From assembly GCF_022436485.1 (NCBI RefSeq), contig NZ_JAKUDO010000001.1, positions 434,001 to 498,000 of the forward strand: a stretch of DNA of 64,000 nt, written 5' to 3'. Origin of the DNA: Agrococcus sp. ARC_14. GTDB lineage: Bacteria > Actinomycetota > Actinomycetes > Actinomycetales > Microbacteriaceae. Made by a program: the position numbers and the translations under genes. Below the pieces are notes generated by a model. That model was not told where the DNA came from, searched no databases, and saw only the letters and a program-made list of their open reading frames with translations. This document shows, in pieces, positions 38,524 through 47,084 of the stretch; the first letter of the stretch is position 1, and the number at the start of each line of letters is the position of its first letter.

Positions 38524-39779
38524 GGGGCTCCTCGGTGGGGTGCGCGTGCGGCGGATGCGGGTGCAGGGGATGCGGTGGGTGGCGGCTGCGAGAGCCAGGC
38601 TCGCACGGAAGCGTCGTGCTCGCCGAGCAGGGGAGGCGCGGTCGAGGCCGTGCGGGCGTCGCGATCGATGCGGATCGGCGACGCCAGCTGGCGGCCGACG
38701 CCGGCTGCGCCGCGCACCTCACGGAAGGGGTCGAGCCCGACCGCCGCCGCGAGCTCGAGGCCCTCGCCGATGGTGCGCACGCGGCTGGCGACGAGGCCGG
38801 CGGCGAGCATCCGCTCCTCCCAGGCAACCGCGCCGTCGGCGGCGAGCGCGGTCTCGAGCAGCGGCACGAGCGCCTCGCGATGCGCGACGCGCTGCCGGTT
38901 GGTGGCGAAGCGGGGGTCGTCGGCGAGTGTCGGCACGCCCAGCAGCGCGGCGAAGGCGCGGAACTGCCCGTCGGTGCCGACCGCGACCGCGAGCGGCCCG
39001 TCGGCGGTGGCGAGCAGCTGGTAGGGCACGATCGACGGATGCGCGCTGCCGGCACGGCGGGGCTCGGCGGCGTCGGCGTTCGGGGGAGTGCCCTCTGGGG
39101 TGATCGGCCCGAGCACCGCCTGCAGCTGGTTGACGAGCGCCGCTTGGATGCTCGAGAGCAGCGCCACCTCGACCAGCCCGCCGCGGCCGGTGCGGCCGCG
39201 GCGCAGCAGCGCGGCCAGGATGCCTGCGAGCGCATCCTTGGCGGTGAGCACGTCGACGAGCGCGACGCCCGCCTTCGTCGGCGGTCCGTCGGCGTCGCCG
39301 GTGATGTGCATGAGGCCGCTGGCTGCCTGCAGCACGAAGTCGTAGCCCGCGCGATCGGCCCCGCCCGCCTGCGTGCCGTAGCCGGTGATCGAGCACCAGA
39401 CGAGGCCGGGGTGCTCGGCGAGCAGCGCATCGCGGTCGAGCCCGAGCCTCGTGGCTGCGCCCGGGCGGAAGTTCTCGATCACGACATCGGCTCGCGCGAC
39501 GAGCTCGCGAGCGAGAACGAGATCGGCGGGCTCGGCCAGGTCGAGCACCACCGATTCCTTGCCGCGATTGGCGCTGTCGAAGTAGGTCGAGCCGGTGGCG
39601 GATGCCGGAGGAGACCATGCGCGGGTGCCGTCGCCGGTGCCAGGCTGCTCGACCTTGATGACCCGTGCGCCGAGGTCGGCGAGCGTTGCCCCGACGAGCG
39701 GCCCGGCCAGCACGCGCGAGAGGTCGGCGACGACGAGGCCGCTCAGCGTGGCGTCGTCGGCGGCTGCTCCTGGCTGCAT
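38520..39779 (-). CDS. type III (CaiB/BaiF) CoA-transferase
   Basis: A 419-residue family III CoA-transferase. The N-terminus LSGLVVADLSRVLAGPLVGATLADLGARVIKVEQPGTGD, the segment NRGKESVVLDL and GYDFVLQAASGLMHITG (catalytic Asp) are standard for the family. Coupled to gcdH by ATGA overlap, it probably makes glutaryl-CoA from glutarate with succinyl-CoA or a similar donor, as SUGCT-type enzymes do. ATG 39779 is preferred to the longer frame from 39992, which overlaps the GntR gene. A CGGATCGTTCCG site lies 14 bases upstream. Confidence 0.85.
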   Translation of the reverse strand: MQPGAAADDATLSGLVVADLSRVLAGPLVGATLADLGARVIKVEQPGTGDGTRAWSPPASATGSTYFDSANRGKESVVLDLAEPADLVLARELVARADVVIENFRPGAATRLGLDRDALLAEHPGLVWCSITGYGTQAGGADRAGYDFVLQAASGLMHITGDADGPPTKAGVALVDVLTAKDALAGILAALLRRGRTGRGGLVEVALLSSIQAALVNQLQAVLGPITPEGTPPNADAAEPRRAGSAHPSIVPYQLLATADGPLAVAVGTDGQFRAFAALLGVPTLADDPRFATNRQRVAHREALVPLLETALAADGAVAWEERMLAAGLVASRVRTIGEGLELAAAVGLDPFREVRGAAGVGRQLASPIRIDRDARTASTAPPLLGEHDASVRAWLSQPPPTASPAPASAARAPHRGAP

Positions 39780-39792
39780 TGCACCAGCATGC

Positions 39793-39804
39793 CGGATCGT
39801 TCCG
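39793..39804. promoter_or_regulatory. CGGATCGTTCCG operator-like site (1 of 3 loci)
   Basis: The dyad CGGA-TCGT-TCCG lies directly upstream of the CoA-transferase start. The 15-base string CCGGATCGTTCCGTC is identical to that at 50704-50718 before the aldehyde dehydrogenase, and the following CATCGGGCAATCC resembles ACGCGGGAATCC there. Related copies occur before the ABC operon. Confidence 0.6.
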
Positions 39805-39849
39805 TCATCGGGCAATCCCTGGCCGCAGAGACCCAGTGAGCGACGCCCG

Positions 39850-40530
39850 TCACAACGGGTGCACAGAGCGCGCTGGTTGCATCCCGAACACGTGGTCCTC
39901 CCACGCGCGGATGAGGCGGTGCATGTCGCCGCCATCCATGGCTCGCCGCAGCTCGTCCATGAGCCGCGTGTGGTTGGTGAGCAGGCGAGCATCCCGCCCC
40001 CACGTCTCCATCTCGCTCGCGAGCAGCATCAGTCGAATCTGGTCGACGAGCCCTGAGTAGCGTTCGACGAGGCGAGGGAAGCCCGCGAGGCGGACGACCG
40101 CGGCGTGGAACGCCGCATCGGCGGCCGCGCCCTTCGCCGGATCGGCTCCCGCGTCGTCGATCTCTTGGATCGCGGCCTCGAGAGAGTCGAGCGGAAGGCG
40201 CTGCGAGACGATGACTCGGATCGCGAGCACCTCGTCTGCTGCGCGCAAGGCGGCCAGCTCTTCGAAGTCCTCGGCGGCAAAGGTTGGAATCCTGTACGAG
40301 CGGTTGGCCGTCTTCTCGACGAGGCCGGACTGTTCGAGGAGGCGAAGCGCTTCTCGAACCGGAGAGCGGCTGATGCCCATCTGCTCGGCGAGCACCGAAT
40401 CCTTGAGGCGCTCTCCCGGTCGGATGCTGCCGGCCAGTATGCTCCGCCGAATCTGACGCCGCGCTTCGTTGACGAGCGACCCCGCCTCGATGCGCTCGAA
40501 CTGCATCGCGTCAGTCGTTGTCTGGGCCAT
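39850..40530 (-). CDS. GntR family regulator, FCD domain
   Basis: A 226-residue regulator. The winged HTH is ARRQIRRSILAGSIRPGERLKDSVLAEQMGISRSPVREALRLLEQSGLVEKTANRSYRIP. A C-terminal FCD ligand domain follows (FHAAVVRLAGFPRLVERY; NHTRLMDELRRAMDGGDMHRLIRAWEDHV), with its metal-binding histidines partly present. It is divergent from the MHS transporter-aldolase-dehydrogenase operon and most likely represses it through the dyad at 40550. Confidence 0.9.
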   Translation of the reverse strand: MAQTTTDAMQFERIEAGSLVNEARRQIRRSILAGSIRPGERLKDSVLAEQMGISRSPVREALRLLEQSGLVEKTANRSYRIPTFAAEDFEELAALRAADEVLAIRVIVSQRLPLDSLEAAIQEIDDAGADPAKGAAADAAFHAAVVRLAGFPRLVERYSGLVDQIRLMLLASEMETWGRDARLLTNHTRLMDELRRAMDGGDMHRLIRAWEDHVFGMQPARSVHPL

Positions 40531-40549
40531 GGACCGACTCTATCACTTT

Positions 40550-40576
40550 GCATTCTGTGGATTGTCGACAGAATGC
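40550..40576. promoter_or_regulatory. GCATTCTGT-N9-ACAGAATGC dyad, probable GntR operator
   Basis: A perfect 9-bp inverted repeat lies between the divergent GntR gene (start 40530) and the transporter gene (start 40658). The region is markedly more AT-rich than its surroundings, as expected for overlapping promoters. Confidence 0.7.
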
Positions 40577-40657
40577 GAAATGCTTGCTAGCGTTGCGCTC
40601 GACCTCGGCCACGGGCGCCGAAGGCCGTCCACCGCACATCGAGCAAAGGAGCTCACC

Positions 40658-42079
40658 GTGACCACCACCGCATCTGGAGCCGCCGCGACAGACCCCGACA
40701 CCGACGGCAAGCCGGCCGCCGAAGGTGTCGTGCAGCCCACGACGCGGCAGGCTGCCCGCGCCGCCGTCGCAGCCGGCATCGGGACCGCGATCGAGTGGTA
40801 CGAGTACGGCCTCTACGGCATCGTCGCCGGCCTTGTCATCGCACCCCTGTTCTTCCCGGATGCGACCGGTGCCGTCGGTGTCCTTGCGACGTTCGCGACC
40901 TTCGCGGTCGGCTTCGTGGCCCGCCCCATCGGAGGCATCGTGCTGGGCGCCGCGAGCGACCGCTTCGGCCGTCGCCCCGTGCTCGTCTTCTCGTTGCTGC
41001 TCATCGGCGTCGCCACGACCGGGATCGGCCTCCTGCCCGGCTACGCGCAGATCGGCATCTGGGCACCCATCCTGCTCGTCGTCCTGCGCCTCGCGCAGGG
41101 GTTCGGGGCCGGCGCAGAGCTCGCGGGTGCCATCACGATCATCAACGAGTCGGCGACCCGCAAGCACAAGGCTGCCTTCTCCGCCCTCGCCATGGCGGGC
41201 GGCGGCATCGGAGGCATCGCAGCATCGCTCCTGTTCACGCTCATCAGCGCCACCGTCTCGGGCGACGCGTTCCTCGAGTGGGGCTGGCGCATCCCCTTCC
41301 TGCTCGGCGCCGTCTTCACCGTCATCGGCCTGATCTTGCGTCGCAGGATGCACGAATCGCCCGAGTTCGAGAAGGTCAAGGCCGAGCGTGCCGTCGGTGA
41401 GATCTCCGCGGCCCGCCGCAACCCGTTCGCGGCCATGGCGGAGGCCATCAAGGCCAGTCCTCGCAACTGGATCGCGGGCTTCCTCGTGCCCTCCAGCCTC
41501 AACACCACCGGCTTCGTCGTCACCGCGTTCGGCATCAGCTACCTGGCGGGTGAGCTCGGCCTTGAGCGCAACGAAACCCTCGTGATGTCGCTGGCCGTCA
41601 CCGTCTGCATGGTCGTCGCACTCGTGTTCTTCGGTCGACTCGGCGACCGCATCGGGTCGAAGAGGGTCATGTGGATCGGCATCATCGGCGGCGCGCTCTT
41701 CGCCTTCCCCTACGTCGCGATCCTCACGACAGCGCAGATCGTCCCGATCGTCTTCGCGAGCGTTGTGATGGTCATCCTCGGTTGGAGCGCAGCCTCGGCA
41801 GCCCACACGGTCGTCATGCCCGCGCTCTTCAAGGCGGAGTACCGCTCGTCGGGGCTCTTCTCCTCGCGAGAGCTGCAAGGTGCGCTGGTCGCCGGCCCCG
41901 CCCCGCTGATCGCCACGGCGCTCGTCGCGGCATCTGGTGGATCCCCGTGGCTGGTCGGCGTGCTGCTCGTCGTCACCCACGTCATGACCCTCGTCGGCGT
42001 CGTGATCGCCCGCCCATTCCTCACGGAGGAAGAGCTCGACACCACGCCTGCCCTGCGCGGCTGGCAGCCCCGCGACTGA
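40658..42079 (+). CDS. MFS transporter, metabolite:H+ symporter type
   Basis: A 473-residue MHS transporter: AIEWYEYGLYGIVAGLVIAPLFF at helix 1, GAASDRFGRRPVLVFS loop, and RLAQGFGAGAELAGAITIINESATRKHKA at helix 4, where the family's GGEWGG is replaced by GAGAELAG. The half-repeat is FGRLGDRIGSKR. GTG 40658 has AAAGGAG upstream, and an Ala/Thr-rich cytoplasmic N-terminus of about 35 residues follows. It leads an operon with an aldolase and a hydroxyacid dehydrogenase, so a hydroxy-dicarboxylate or similar acid is a reasonable substrate guess. Confidence 0.88.
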   Translation: MTTTASGAAATDPDTDGKPAAEGVVQPTTRQAARAAVAAGIGTAIEWYEYGLYGIVAGLVIAPLFFPDATGAVGVLATFATFAVGFVARPIGGIVLGAASDRFGRRPVLVFSLLLIGVATTGIGLLPGYAQIGIWAPILLVVLRLAQGFGAGAELAGAITIINESATRKHKAAFSALAMAGGGIGGIAASLLFTLISATVSGDAFLEWGWRIPFLLGAVFTVIGLILRRRMHESPEFEKVKAERAVGEISAARRNPFAAMAEAIKASPRNWIAGFLVPSSLNTTGFVVTAFGISYLAGELGLERNETLVMSLAVTVCMVVALVFFGRLGDRIGSKRVMWIGIIGGALFAFPYVAILTTAQIVPIVFASVVMVILGWSAASAAHTVVMPALFKAEYRSSGLFSSRELQGALVAGPAPLIATALVAASGGSPWLVGVLLVVTHVMTLVGVVIARPFLTEEELDTTPALRGWQPRD

Positions 42080-42121
42080 CGCACGCCCGCACACCATCTG
42101 AAACCGAGTAGGAGCACATCC

Positions 42122-42910
42122 ATGCCATTCCACGGACTCCGCGATCGCGTTCGCGACGACGTCGTCGTCGCCACGTGCGCCATGATCCCCTCGCCGACCG
42201 TCATCGAGGCGCTGAGCCATACCGGCTTCCACGCCGTGCTCATCGATGCGGAGCACTCGCCGATCGCGATCGACACCCTCGAGCACCTGGTGCGAGCCGC
42301 CGATGTCGCGCCGATCCCCGCGATCGTGCGCGTGCCCGAAGTCGGCTCGTACATCGCTCGTGCGCTCGACCTCGGCGCTGCGGGCCTCATCGTGCCGCGC
42401 ATCGAGACCGTCGAGGAGGCGCGCGAGGTCGTCGACCGTGCCCGCTATGCCCCCGAGGGTCGCCGGGGCACGGGGCCCGGTCGCGGCTCGGCCTATGGCG
42501 CCGCGATGGTCGATCACGTCGCACGCGCCAACGGGGAGATCCTCGTCGGCATCCAGATCGAGACCGCGCTCGGGCTCGCGAACGCCGACGACATCCTTGC
42601 GGTGCCCGGCATCGACGTCGTCGTGATCGGGCCCTTCGACCTTGCGACGTCGCTCGGTGTCGCGATGGGCTCGCCAGAGCACCTCGCCGCGATCGGCACG
42701 ATCCGTGACACCGCACGGCGCCACGGCGTCGCCTACGGGGCGTTCACGATCGCCGACTCGGAGGTCGAGGGCTACCTCGCCGACGGCGCGACGCTGCTCA
42801 TGGTCGGCGCCGACATCATGTCTGTCGTCGGAGGAGCGCAGCAGGCCTGGGCGGGCGTCGCCGCGCAGCTCGACGCGCGTGCCACGCGCGAGGACGTGGT
42901 TGCCCGATGA
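42122..42910 (+). CDS. HpcH/HpaI family aldolase
   Basis: A 262-residue class II pyruvate-dependent aldolase. Family markers are HAVLIDAEHSPI, VRVPEVGSYIARALDLGAAGLIVPRIET (metal-ligand Glu region), the arginine motif GRRGTGPGRGSAYG and VGIQIETALGLAN, followed by VVVIGPFDLATSLG. Such enzymes cleave 4-hydroxy-2-oxo acids into pyruvate and an aldehyde. The stop overlaps the next start (ATGA). Confidence 0.9.
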   Translation: MPFHGLRDRVRDDVVVATCAMIPSPTVIEALSHTGFHAVLIDAEHSPIAIDTLEHLVRAADVAPIPAIVRVPEVGSYIARALDLGAAGLIVPRIETVEEAREVVDRARYAPEGRRGTGPGRGSAYGAAMVDHVARANGEILVGIQIETALGLANADDILAVPGIDVVVIGPFDLATSLGVAMGSPEHLAAIGTIRDTARRHGVAYGAFTIADSEVEGYLADGATLLMVGADIMSVVGGAQQAWAGVAAQLDARATREDVVAR

Positions 42911-43875
42911 AGATCGTCGCCACCAACACCATGATCCCGCTGCGCGCCGAGGTGCTCGATGCATTCGGGCCCGACGTCGAGTACGTGGAGATCGATGGCA
43001 GCTCCGAGGAGGCGCTGCTGGCGGGCACTGCCGACGCGGATGCGCTGCTGGTCCTTGGCGAGCACATCACGCGCCGTGTCGTCGAGGGCCTCACGCGCTG
43101 CCGCTCGATCGTGCGGTTCGGCATCGGGTACGACACCCTGGACGTCGCCGCCGCGACCGAGCACGGCATCTGGGTCTCGAACGTGCCCGACGCGAACTTC
43201 CGCGAGGTCGCCGTGCACGCAATCGCCCTCGCCCTCGCCGTGCAGCGCAGACTGCCGGCATTGGATGCGGGCATGCGGGCGGACGGTTGGGCCTCATCAT
43301 TCGCCCCGGGAGTGCACCGCCCCGACGACCAGGTGTTCGGCCTGTGGGGCATCGGTCGCATCGGCCGTCGCGTCGCCGTCATGGCGAAGGCCATCGGCTA
43401 TCACGTGATCGCCCACGACCCCGCGCTCACGACCGCGATCGCCGAGGAGCTCGGCGTCGAGTCGGTCGACCGCGATGCGCTGCTCGCCCGCTCGGACATC
43501 CTGTCGCTGCACGTGCCGCTGCTGGAATCGACCAAGGGCATCTTGGACAGCGATTCGATCGCGGCGATGAAGCCAGGCTCGATCCTCGTCAATGTGTCCC
43601 GCGGCGGCCTGATCGATGAGCACGCGCTCGCCGAGGCGCTGCAGTCGGGCCACCTCTTCGGTGCCGGCATCGACGCGTTCCTGCACGAGCCGACCGAGCC
43701 AGGCAACCCCCTGCTCGCCTGTGAGACTGCGATCCTCACCCCGCACGCGGCGCACTGGAGCGAGGAATCGCTCGCCGAGACGAAGCGCAAGGTCGTCGAG
43801 GAAGCCGCTCGCATCCTCCGCGGTGAGGCTCCGCGCAGTGCGGTGAACCACGTCGAACGGCATCGCGCGGCGTAG
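42907..43875 (+). CDS. D-isomer-specific 2-hydroxyacid dehydrogenase
   Basis: A 322-residue NAD-dependent dehydrogenase of the D-2-hydroxyacid class (C-terminal-binding/PGDH-like). The dinucleotide motif is LWGIGRIGRRVAVMAKA. The catalytic Arg is in LVNVSRGGLIDEHAL, the Glu in IDAFLHEPTEPGNPL, and the His in TPHAAHWSEES. Together with the aldolase it could interconvert a hydroxy acid and the oxo acid that is cleaved. It is the last gene of the operon and converges with the PucR gene. Confidence 0.9.
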   Translation: MKIVATNTMIPLRAEVLDAFGPDVEYVEIDGSSEEALLAGTADADALLVLGEHITRRVVEGLTRCRSIVRFGIGYDTLDVAAATEHGIWVSNVPDANFREVAVHAIALALAVQRRLPALDAGMRADGWASSFAPGVHRPDDQVFGLWGIGRIGRRVAVMAKAIGYHVIAHDPALTTAIAEELGVESVDRDALLARSDILSLHVPLLESTKGILDSDSIAAMKPGSILVNVSRGGLIDEHALAEALQSGHLFGAGIDAFLHEPTEPGNPLLACETAILTPHAAHWSEESLAETKRKVVEEAARILRGEAPRSAVNHVERHRAA

Positions 43876-43908
43876 GCACGGGGTGGTCGCGCGGCGCTCG
43901 CCAGCCAG

Positions 43909-45048
43909 TCAGCGCTCTGGCCGGCGAGCGCCCCCGATGCCGAGCAGCGCGATCGCCGCCTGCGCAGGCACCGAGACGTCGAGGCCGGTCGCGGCACGGA
44001 ACGCGGCCACCCGGTTCACGATCGTGTTGCGGTGCACGAACTGCGCGGCCGCGGTCTCCTTGACCGATCCCGTCGCGCACAGGCTGCGCACGGTGGCGAT
44101 GACGCGCTCGCGCTCGCCGGCCGGCAGCGCCTCGAGCGCGGTGCGCACGCCCGCGACGCTCGGCAGCACCGGCGCGAGCCGGGTGTGGGCGATCGCGAGC
44201 CAGGTGTCCTGCTCGGTCGCCAGGCCGCTCGCCGCTCCCGCATGGGCTGCGATCTCGCGCGCGAGCTCTGCTGCCGCGGGCACTCCCGCGAGCGAGCGCA
44301 CCCCCGGCACGTGCCCGCCCGGGATCCCCTCGAGCGCGGCAGCGAGCGCGCCGCCCGTTCCCTCGCGCACGACCACGACGCCCGCGTCGGCATCCCAGGT
44401 GATGGTCGCGGCGCCGCCCGCTCGCGCGATCGACCGCCGAGCTCGTTCGGCGGCGGCCGCCAGCACGAAGGCGACCTCGAAGGTGCCGTCGAGCGGCAGC
44501 TGCAGCCGCGCCGCCTCCGCGTCGGCGACCTGCGGCGCCGCTGCCCCCGCGCCCAGCAGCCGGCCGAGCGCCCTCGCTCGATCGATGCGGGTGTCCTGCG
44601 CGAGCGCTGACTGCTCGTCGAGGAACGCGACCTGCACGTCGCCGATGTAGCGCTCGACGACCTCGAGCACCTCCTCCGCGTGCAGCACGAGCAGGTCTGC
44701 CGGCGCATCGCCGAGGGCCCGCAGCAGGCCAGACCAGAGCACCCGGAAGTCGAGGCGCACGGCCTCCAGCAGGCTCTCTCGATCCACGCCCTGGCGGGCA
44801 CGGCGGGCGCCGAGTCGCGCCGGGAGCGCCCGCAGCTCCTCGCTGAGCGGGGCACCCGCGAGCCGCGCGATGAGCATGTCCATCGTCTCGCCGGCCGTGC
44901 GGCGCAGGTCGTCCTCCGAGACCAGGCGCGCGTCGTAGCTGCCGAGCCCGCGCAGTCGTTCGATGAAGTCGTCGACGAGCGCGTCGTGGTCGAGCGCGAG
45001 GCGCTCGAGCAGCCGACCCCATGCCGCCGTGGTCTCCAGCCGCTCCAT
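43909..45048 (-). CDS. PucR-type helix-turn-helix regulator
   Basis: A 379-residue regulator. The C-terminal HTH_30 domain reads VRSLCATGSVKETAAAQFVHRNTIVNRVAAFRAATGLDVSVPAQAAIALLG, the hallmark of PucR/CdaR proteins. The middle is a GGDEF-derived-like region (FEVAFVLAAAAE...AGVVVVREGTGG) and the N-terminus a helical sensor domain. ATG 45048 has GAGGAGG eight bases upstream. It is divergent from the MHS-RidA-RraA operon. PucR-family activators often respond to purine breakdown products or other nitrogen compounds, consistent with the amidohydrolase encoded there. Confidence 0.88.
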   Translation of the reverse strand: MERLETTAAWGRLLERLALDHDALVDDFIERLRGLGSYDARLVSEDDLRRTAGETMDMLIARLAGAPLSEELRALPARLGARRARQGVDRESLLEAVRLDFRVLWSGLLRALGDAPADLLVLHAEEVLEVVERYIGDVQVAFLDEQSALAQDTRIDRARALGRLLGAGAAAPQVADAEAARLQLPLDGTFEVAFVLAAAAERARRSIARAGGAATITWDADAGVVVVREGTGGALAAALEGIPGGHVPGVRSLAGVPAAAELAREIAAHAGAASGLATEQDTWLAIAHTRLAPVLPSVAGVRTALEALPAGERERVIATVRSLCATGSVKETAAAQFVHRNTIVNRVAAFRAATGLDVSVPAQAAIALLGIGGARRPER

Positions 45049-45102
45049 CGCATCCTCCTCGTCTGGACGTCTGCACAGGCTATCGCCGTGCCCGCGGGTG
45101 CG

Positions 45103-45209
45103 GATGGGAACTGCGATGCCGCAGGTCACCTATGTTTCGCGCGGGTTACGGGCGGGTTCCCATCGCTCGCGTCCGCGCTTCGACAGCCCTGAAATTGTGC
45201 ATACGCACA
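45103..45209. promoter_or_regulatory. PucR/MFS intergenic dyads
   Basis: Two dyads lie in the 258-bp divergent region: GATGGGAAC at 45103-45111 with GTTCCCATC at 45156-45164 (44-base spacing), and the compact TGTGC-ATAC-GCACA at 45196-45209. The second, about 100 bases before the transporter start, is the better operator candidate for the PucR protein. Confidence 0.5.
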
Positions 45210-45306
45210 GAATCCGGCGCCAGGCGTGGGCGATTGACGCTTGCCGCAGCGCGCGCTCGGGGCGCAGGCTGTTCACCAATCCGACCCAGCAGCAGGGAGC
45301 ACGACT

Positions 45307-46701
45307 ATGGCAGTCACTGATCCGTCGACGACCGCGTCAGCGCGACTCGACCGCACCAAGATGCGGAAGATCGCCACGGCGAGCGTCATCGGCACCACCG
45401 TCGAGTGGTACGACCTCTTCCTGTTCGGCACCGCATCCGCACTCGTCTTCAACGAGATCTTCTTCCCCGACGTGCCGCCCGCGCTCGGCACGATCCTGGC
45501 GTTCCTGACGTTCGCCTCCGCCTACCTCGCCCGCATCATCGGCGCCGTCGCCTTCGGTCACTTCGGCGACAGGATCGGCCGCAAGTCGATGCTGCTGATC
45601 TCCCTCATCACGATGGGCGCAGCAACGCTCGGCATCGGCCTGATCCCGGACGCGAACACGATCGGCATCGCCGCGCCGTTCCTGCTGCTGACGCTGCGCG
45701 TCATCCAGGGCCTCGCGCTCGGCGGCGAGTGGGGCGGCGCCGTGCTCATGACCGTCGAGCACGCTCCCGCGCACCGCCGCGGCTGGTACGGATCGCTCGT
45801 GCAGGTGGGCGTGCCCGCCGGCACGCTGATCGCCAACCTCGTCTTCCTGGTCGTCGTCTCGTCGATCGACCGCGAGGCATTGCTCACGTGGGGCTGGCGC
45901 GTGCCCTTCATCGCATCGATCGTGCTCGTCGCCGTCGGCATCTACATCCGCCTGAACATCGAGGAGACCCCCTCGTTCCAGCAGGTGCGCGAGCAGGGCG
46001 CCAAGGCGAAGATCCCCTTCGCCTACCTGATGAAGAAGTACTGGAAGCAGGTCATCCTCGGCGGCGTGGCGACGCTCTCGACCGGCTCCACCTTCACGCT
46101 GCTGGTCGCCTCCGGTGTCTCCTACGGCACCTCCGAGCAAGGGCACTCCGACTCCGTGATGCTCTGGGCGGTGCTTGTCGCCTGCCTCGTCGCGCTCGTC
46201 GGCATCCCGTTCTTCGGCCGCCTCTCCGATCGCATCGGCCGCAAGAAGATCATCGCCGCAGGCATCGCGGGCGAGGTGCTGCTGGCCTTCCCGTTCTTCT
46301 GGCTGATGGACACCGGCACCGTCTGGGGCGTCTTCGTCGCCTACTCGCTGATGATGCTCGCGTTCTCGGCCAACTACGGCCCCATCGCGACCTTCCTGGC
46401 AGAGCTCTTCGGCAGCAAGATCCGCTACTCGGGCCTCTCGGTCGCCTACATGCTCTCCGGCCTGCTGGGCTCGGCCATCACGCCGGCCATCACCGTCTGG
46501 CTGCTCGACCTCACCGGTCAGTCGTCGTCGATCGCCTGGTACGTGGGCATCGCCGCCCTGCTCTCGCTCGTCGCGCTGTGGCTGCTGGCCGAGAACAGGC
46601 TCGCGAGCATCGACACGGTGGATGCGCGGCAGGTCGATCCCGAGGCGGATGGCGCGGTGCCGGATGCGCAGGCTCGCGTCGAGCAGGCGGGCCAGGCGTG
46701 A
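45307..46701 (+). CDS. MFS transporter, metabolite:H+ symporter type
   Basis: A 464-residue MHS transporter with canonical motifs: TTVEWYDLFLFGTASALVF, GHFGDRIGRKSMLLIS, RVIQGLALGGEWGGAVLMTVEHAPAHRRGWYGS, and FGRLSDRIGRKK in the second half. ATG 45307 follows AGGGAG. Its stop overlaps the RidA start (GTGA). As the first gene of a PucR-associated operon with RidA, RraA, a TPP enzyme and an amidohydrolase, it presumably imports that pathway's nitrogenous substrate. Confidence 0.9.
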   Translation: MAVTDPSTTASARLDRTKMRKIATASVIGTTVEWYDLFLFGTASALVFNEIFFPDVPPALGTILAFLTFASAYLARIIGAVAFGHFGDRIGRKSMLLISLITMGAATLGIGLIPDANTIGIAAPFLLLTLRVIQGLALGGEWGGAVLMTVEHAPAHRRGWYGSLVQVGVPAGTLIANLVFLVVVSSIDREALLTWGWRVPFIASIVLVAVGIYIRLNIEETPSFQQVREQGAKAKIPFAYLMKKYWKQVILGGVATLSTGSTFTLLVASGVSYGTSEQGHSDSVMLWAVLVACLVALVGIPFFGRLSDRIGRKKIIAAGIAGEVLLAFPFFWLMDTGTVWGVFVAYSLMMLAFSANYGPIATFLAELFGSKIRYSGLSVAYMLSGLLGSAITPAITVWLLDLTGQSSSIAWYVGIAALLSLVALWLLAENRLASIDTVDARQVDPEADGAVPDAQARVEQAGQA

Positions 46702-47084
46702 CGATCCGACGCATCGGGACGGTCGACGGGCTCGCTGCGCCCGTCGGCCCGTTCTCGCACGCCGTGGTCGCCGATGGCCTCGTCTTCACGAGCGGTCAGC
46801 TGCCCGTCGACGCCGACGGCACCCAGCCGCAGGGTTTCGAGGAGCAGGTGCAGGCGGCCATCGACAATCTGCGCCGCGTGCTCGAGGAGGCCGGCAGCGG
46901 CATCGAGCAGGTGCTGAGCGTGCGCACCTTCCTCACCGATCCCGCGCAGCTCGAGCCCTACAACCGCGTCTACCAGCGCACCTTCGGCGAGCATCCGCCC
47001 ACCCGCACCACGGTGTGCGCCACGCTCTGGGGCGTCTCGCTCGAGATCGACTGCATCGCGCGCGTGCGCGGCGAGGTGCGCTGA
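46698..47084 (+). CDS. RidA family enamine/imine deaminase
   Basis: A 128-residue YjgF/YER057c/UK114 protein. The core reads PVGPFSHAVVADGLVFTSGQLPVDADG, followed by EEQVQAAIDNLRRVLEEAGSG and PPTRTTVCATLWGVSLEIDCIA, in which the Arg of PTRTTV is the substrate-carboxylate residue of RidA. GTG 46698 overlaps the transporter stop; its own stop overlaps the RraA start (TGATG). In catabolic operons RidA proteins hydrolyse reactive imines or aminoacrylate-type intermediates. Confidence 0.92.
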   Translation: MTIRRIGTVDGLAAPVGPFSHAVVADGLVFTSGQLPVDADGTQPQGFEEQVQAAIDNLRRVLEEAGSGIEQVLSVRTFLTDPAQLEPYNRVYQRTFGEHPPTRTTVCATLWGVSLEIDCIARVRGEVR

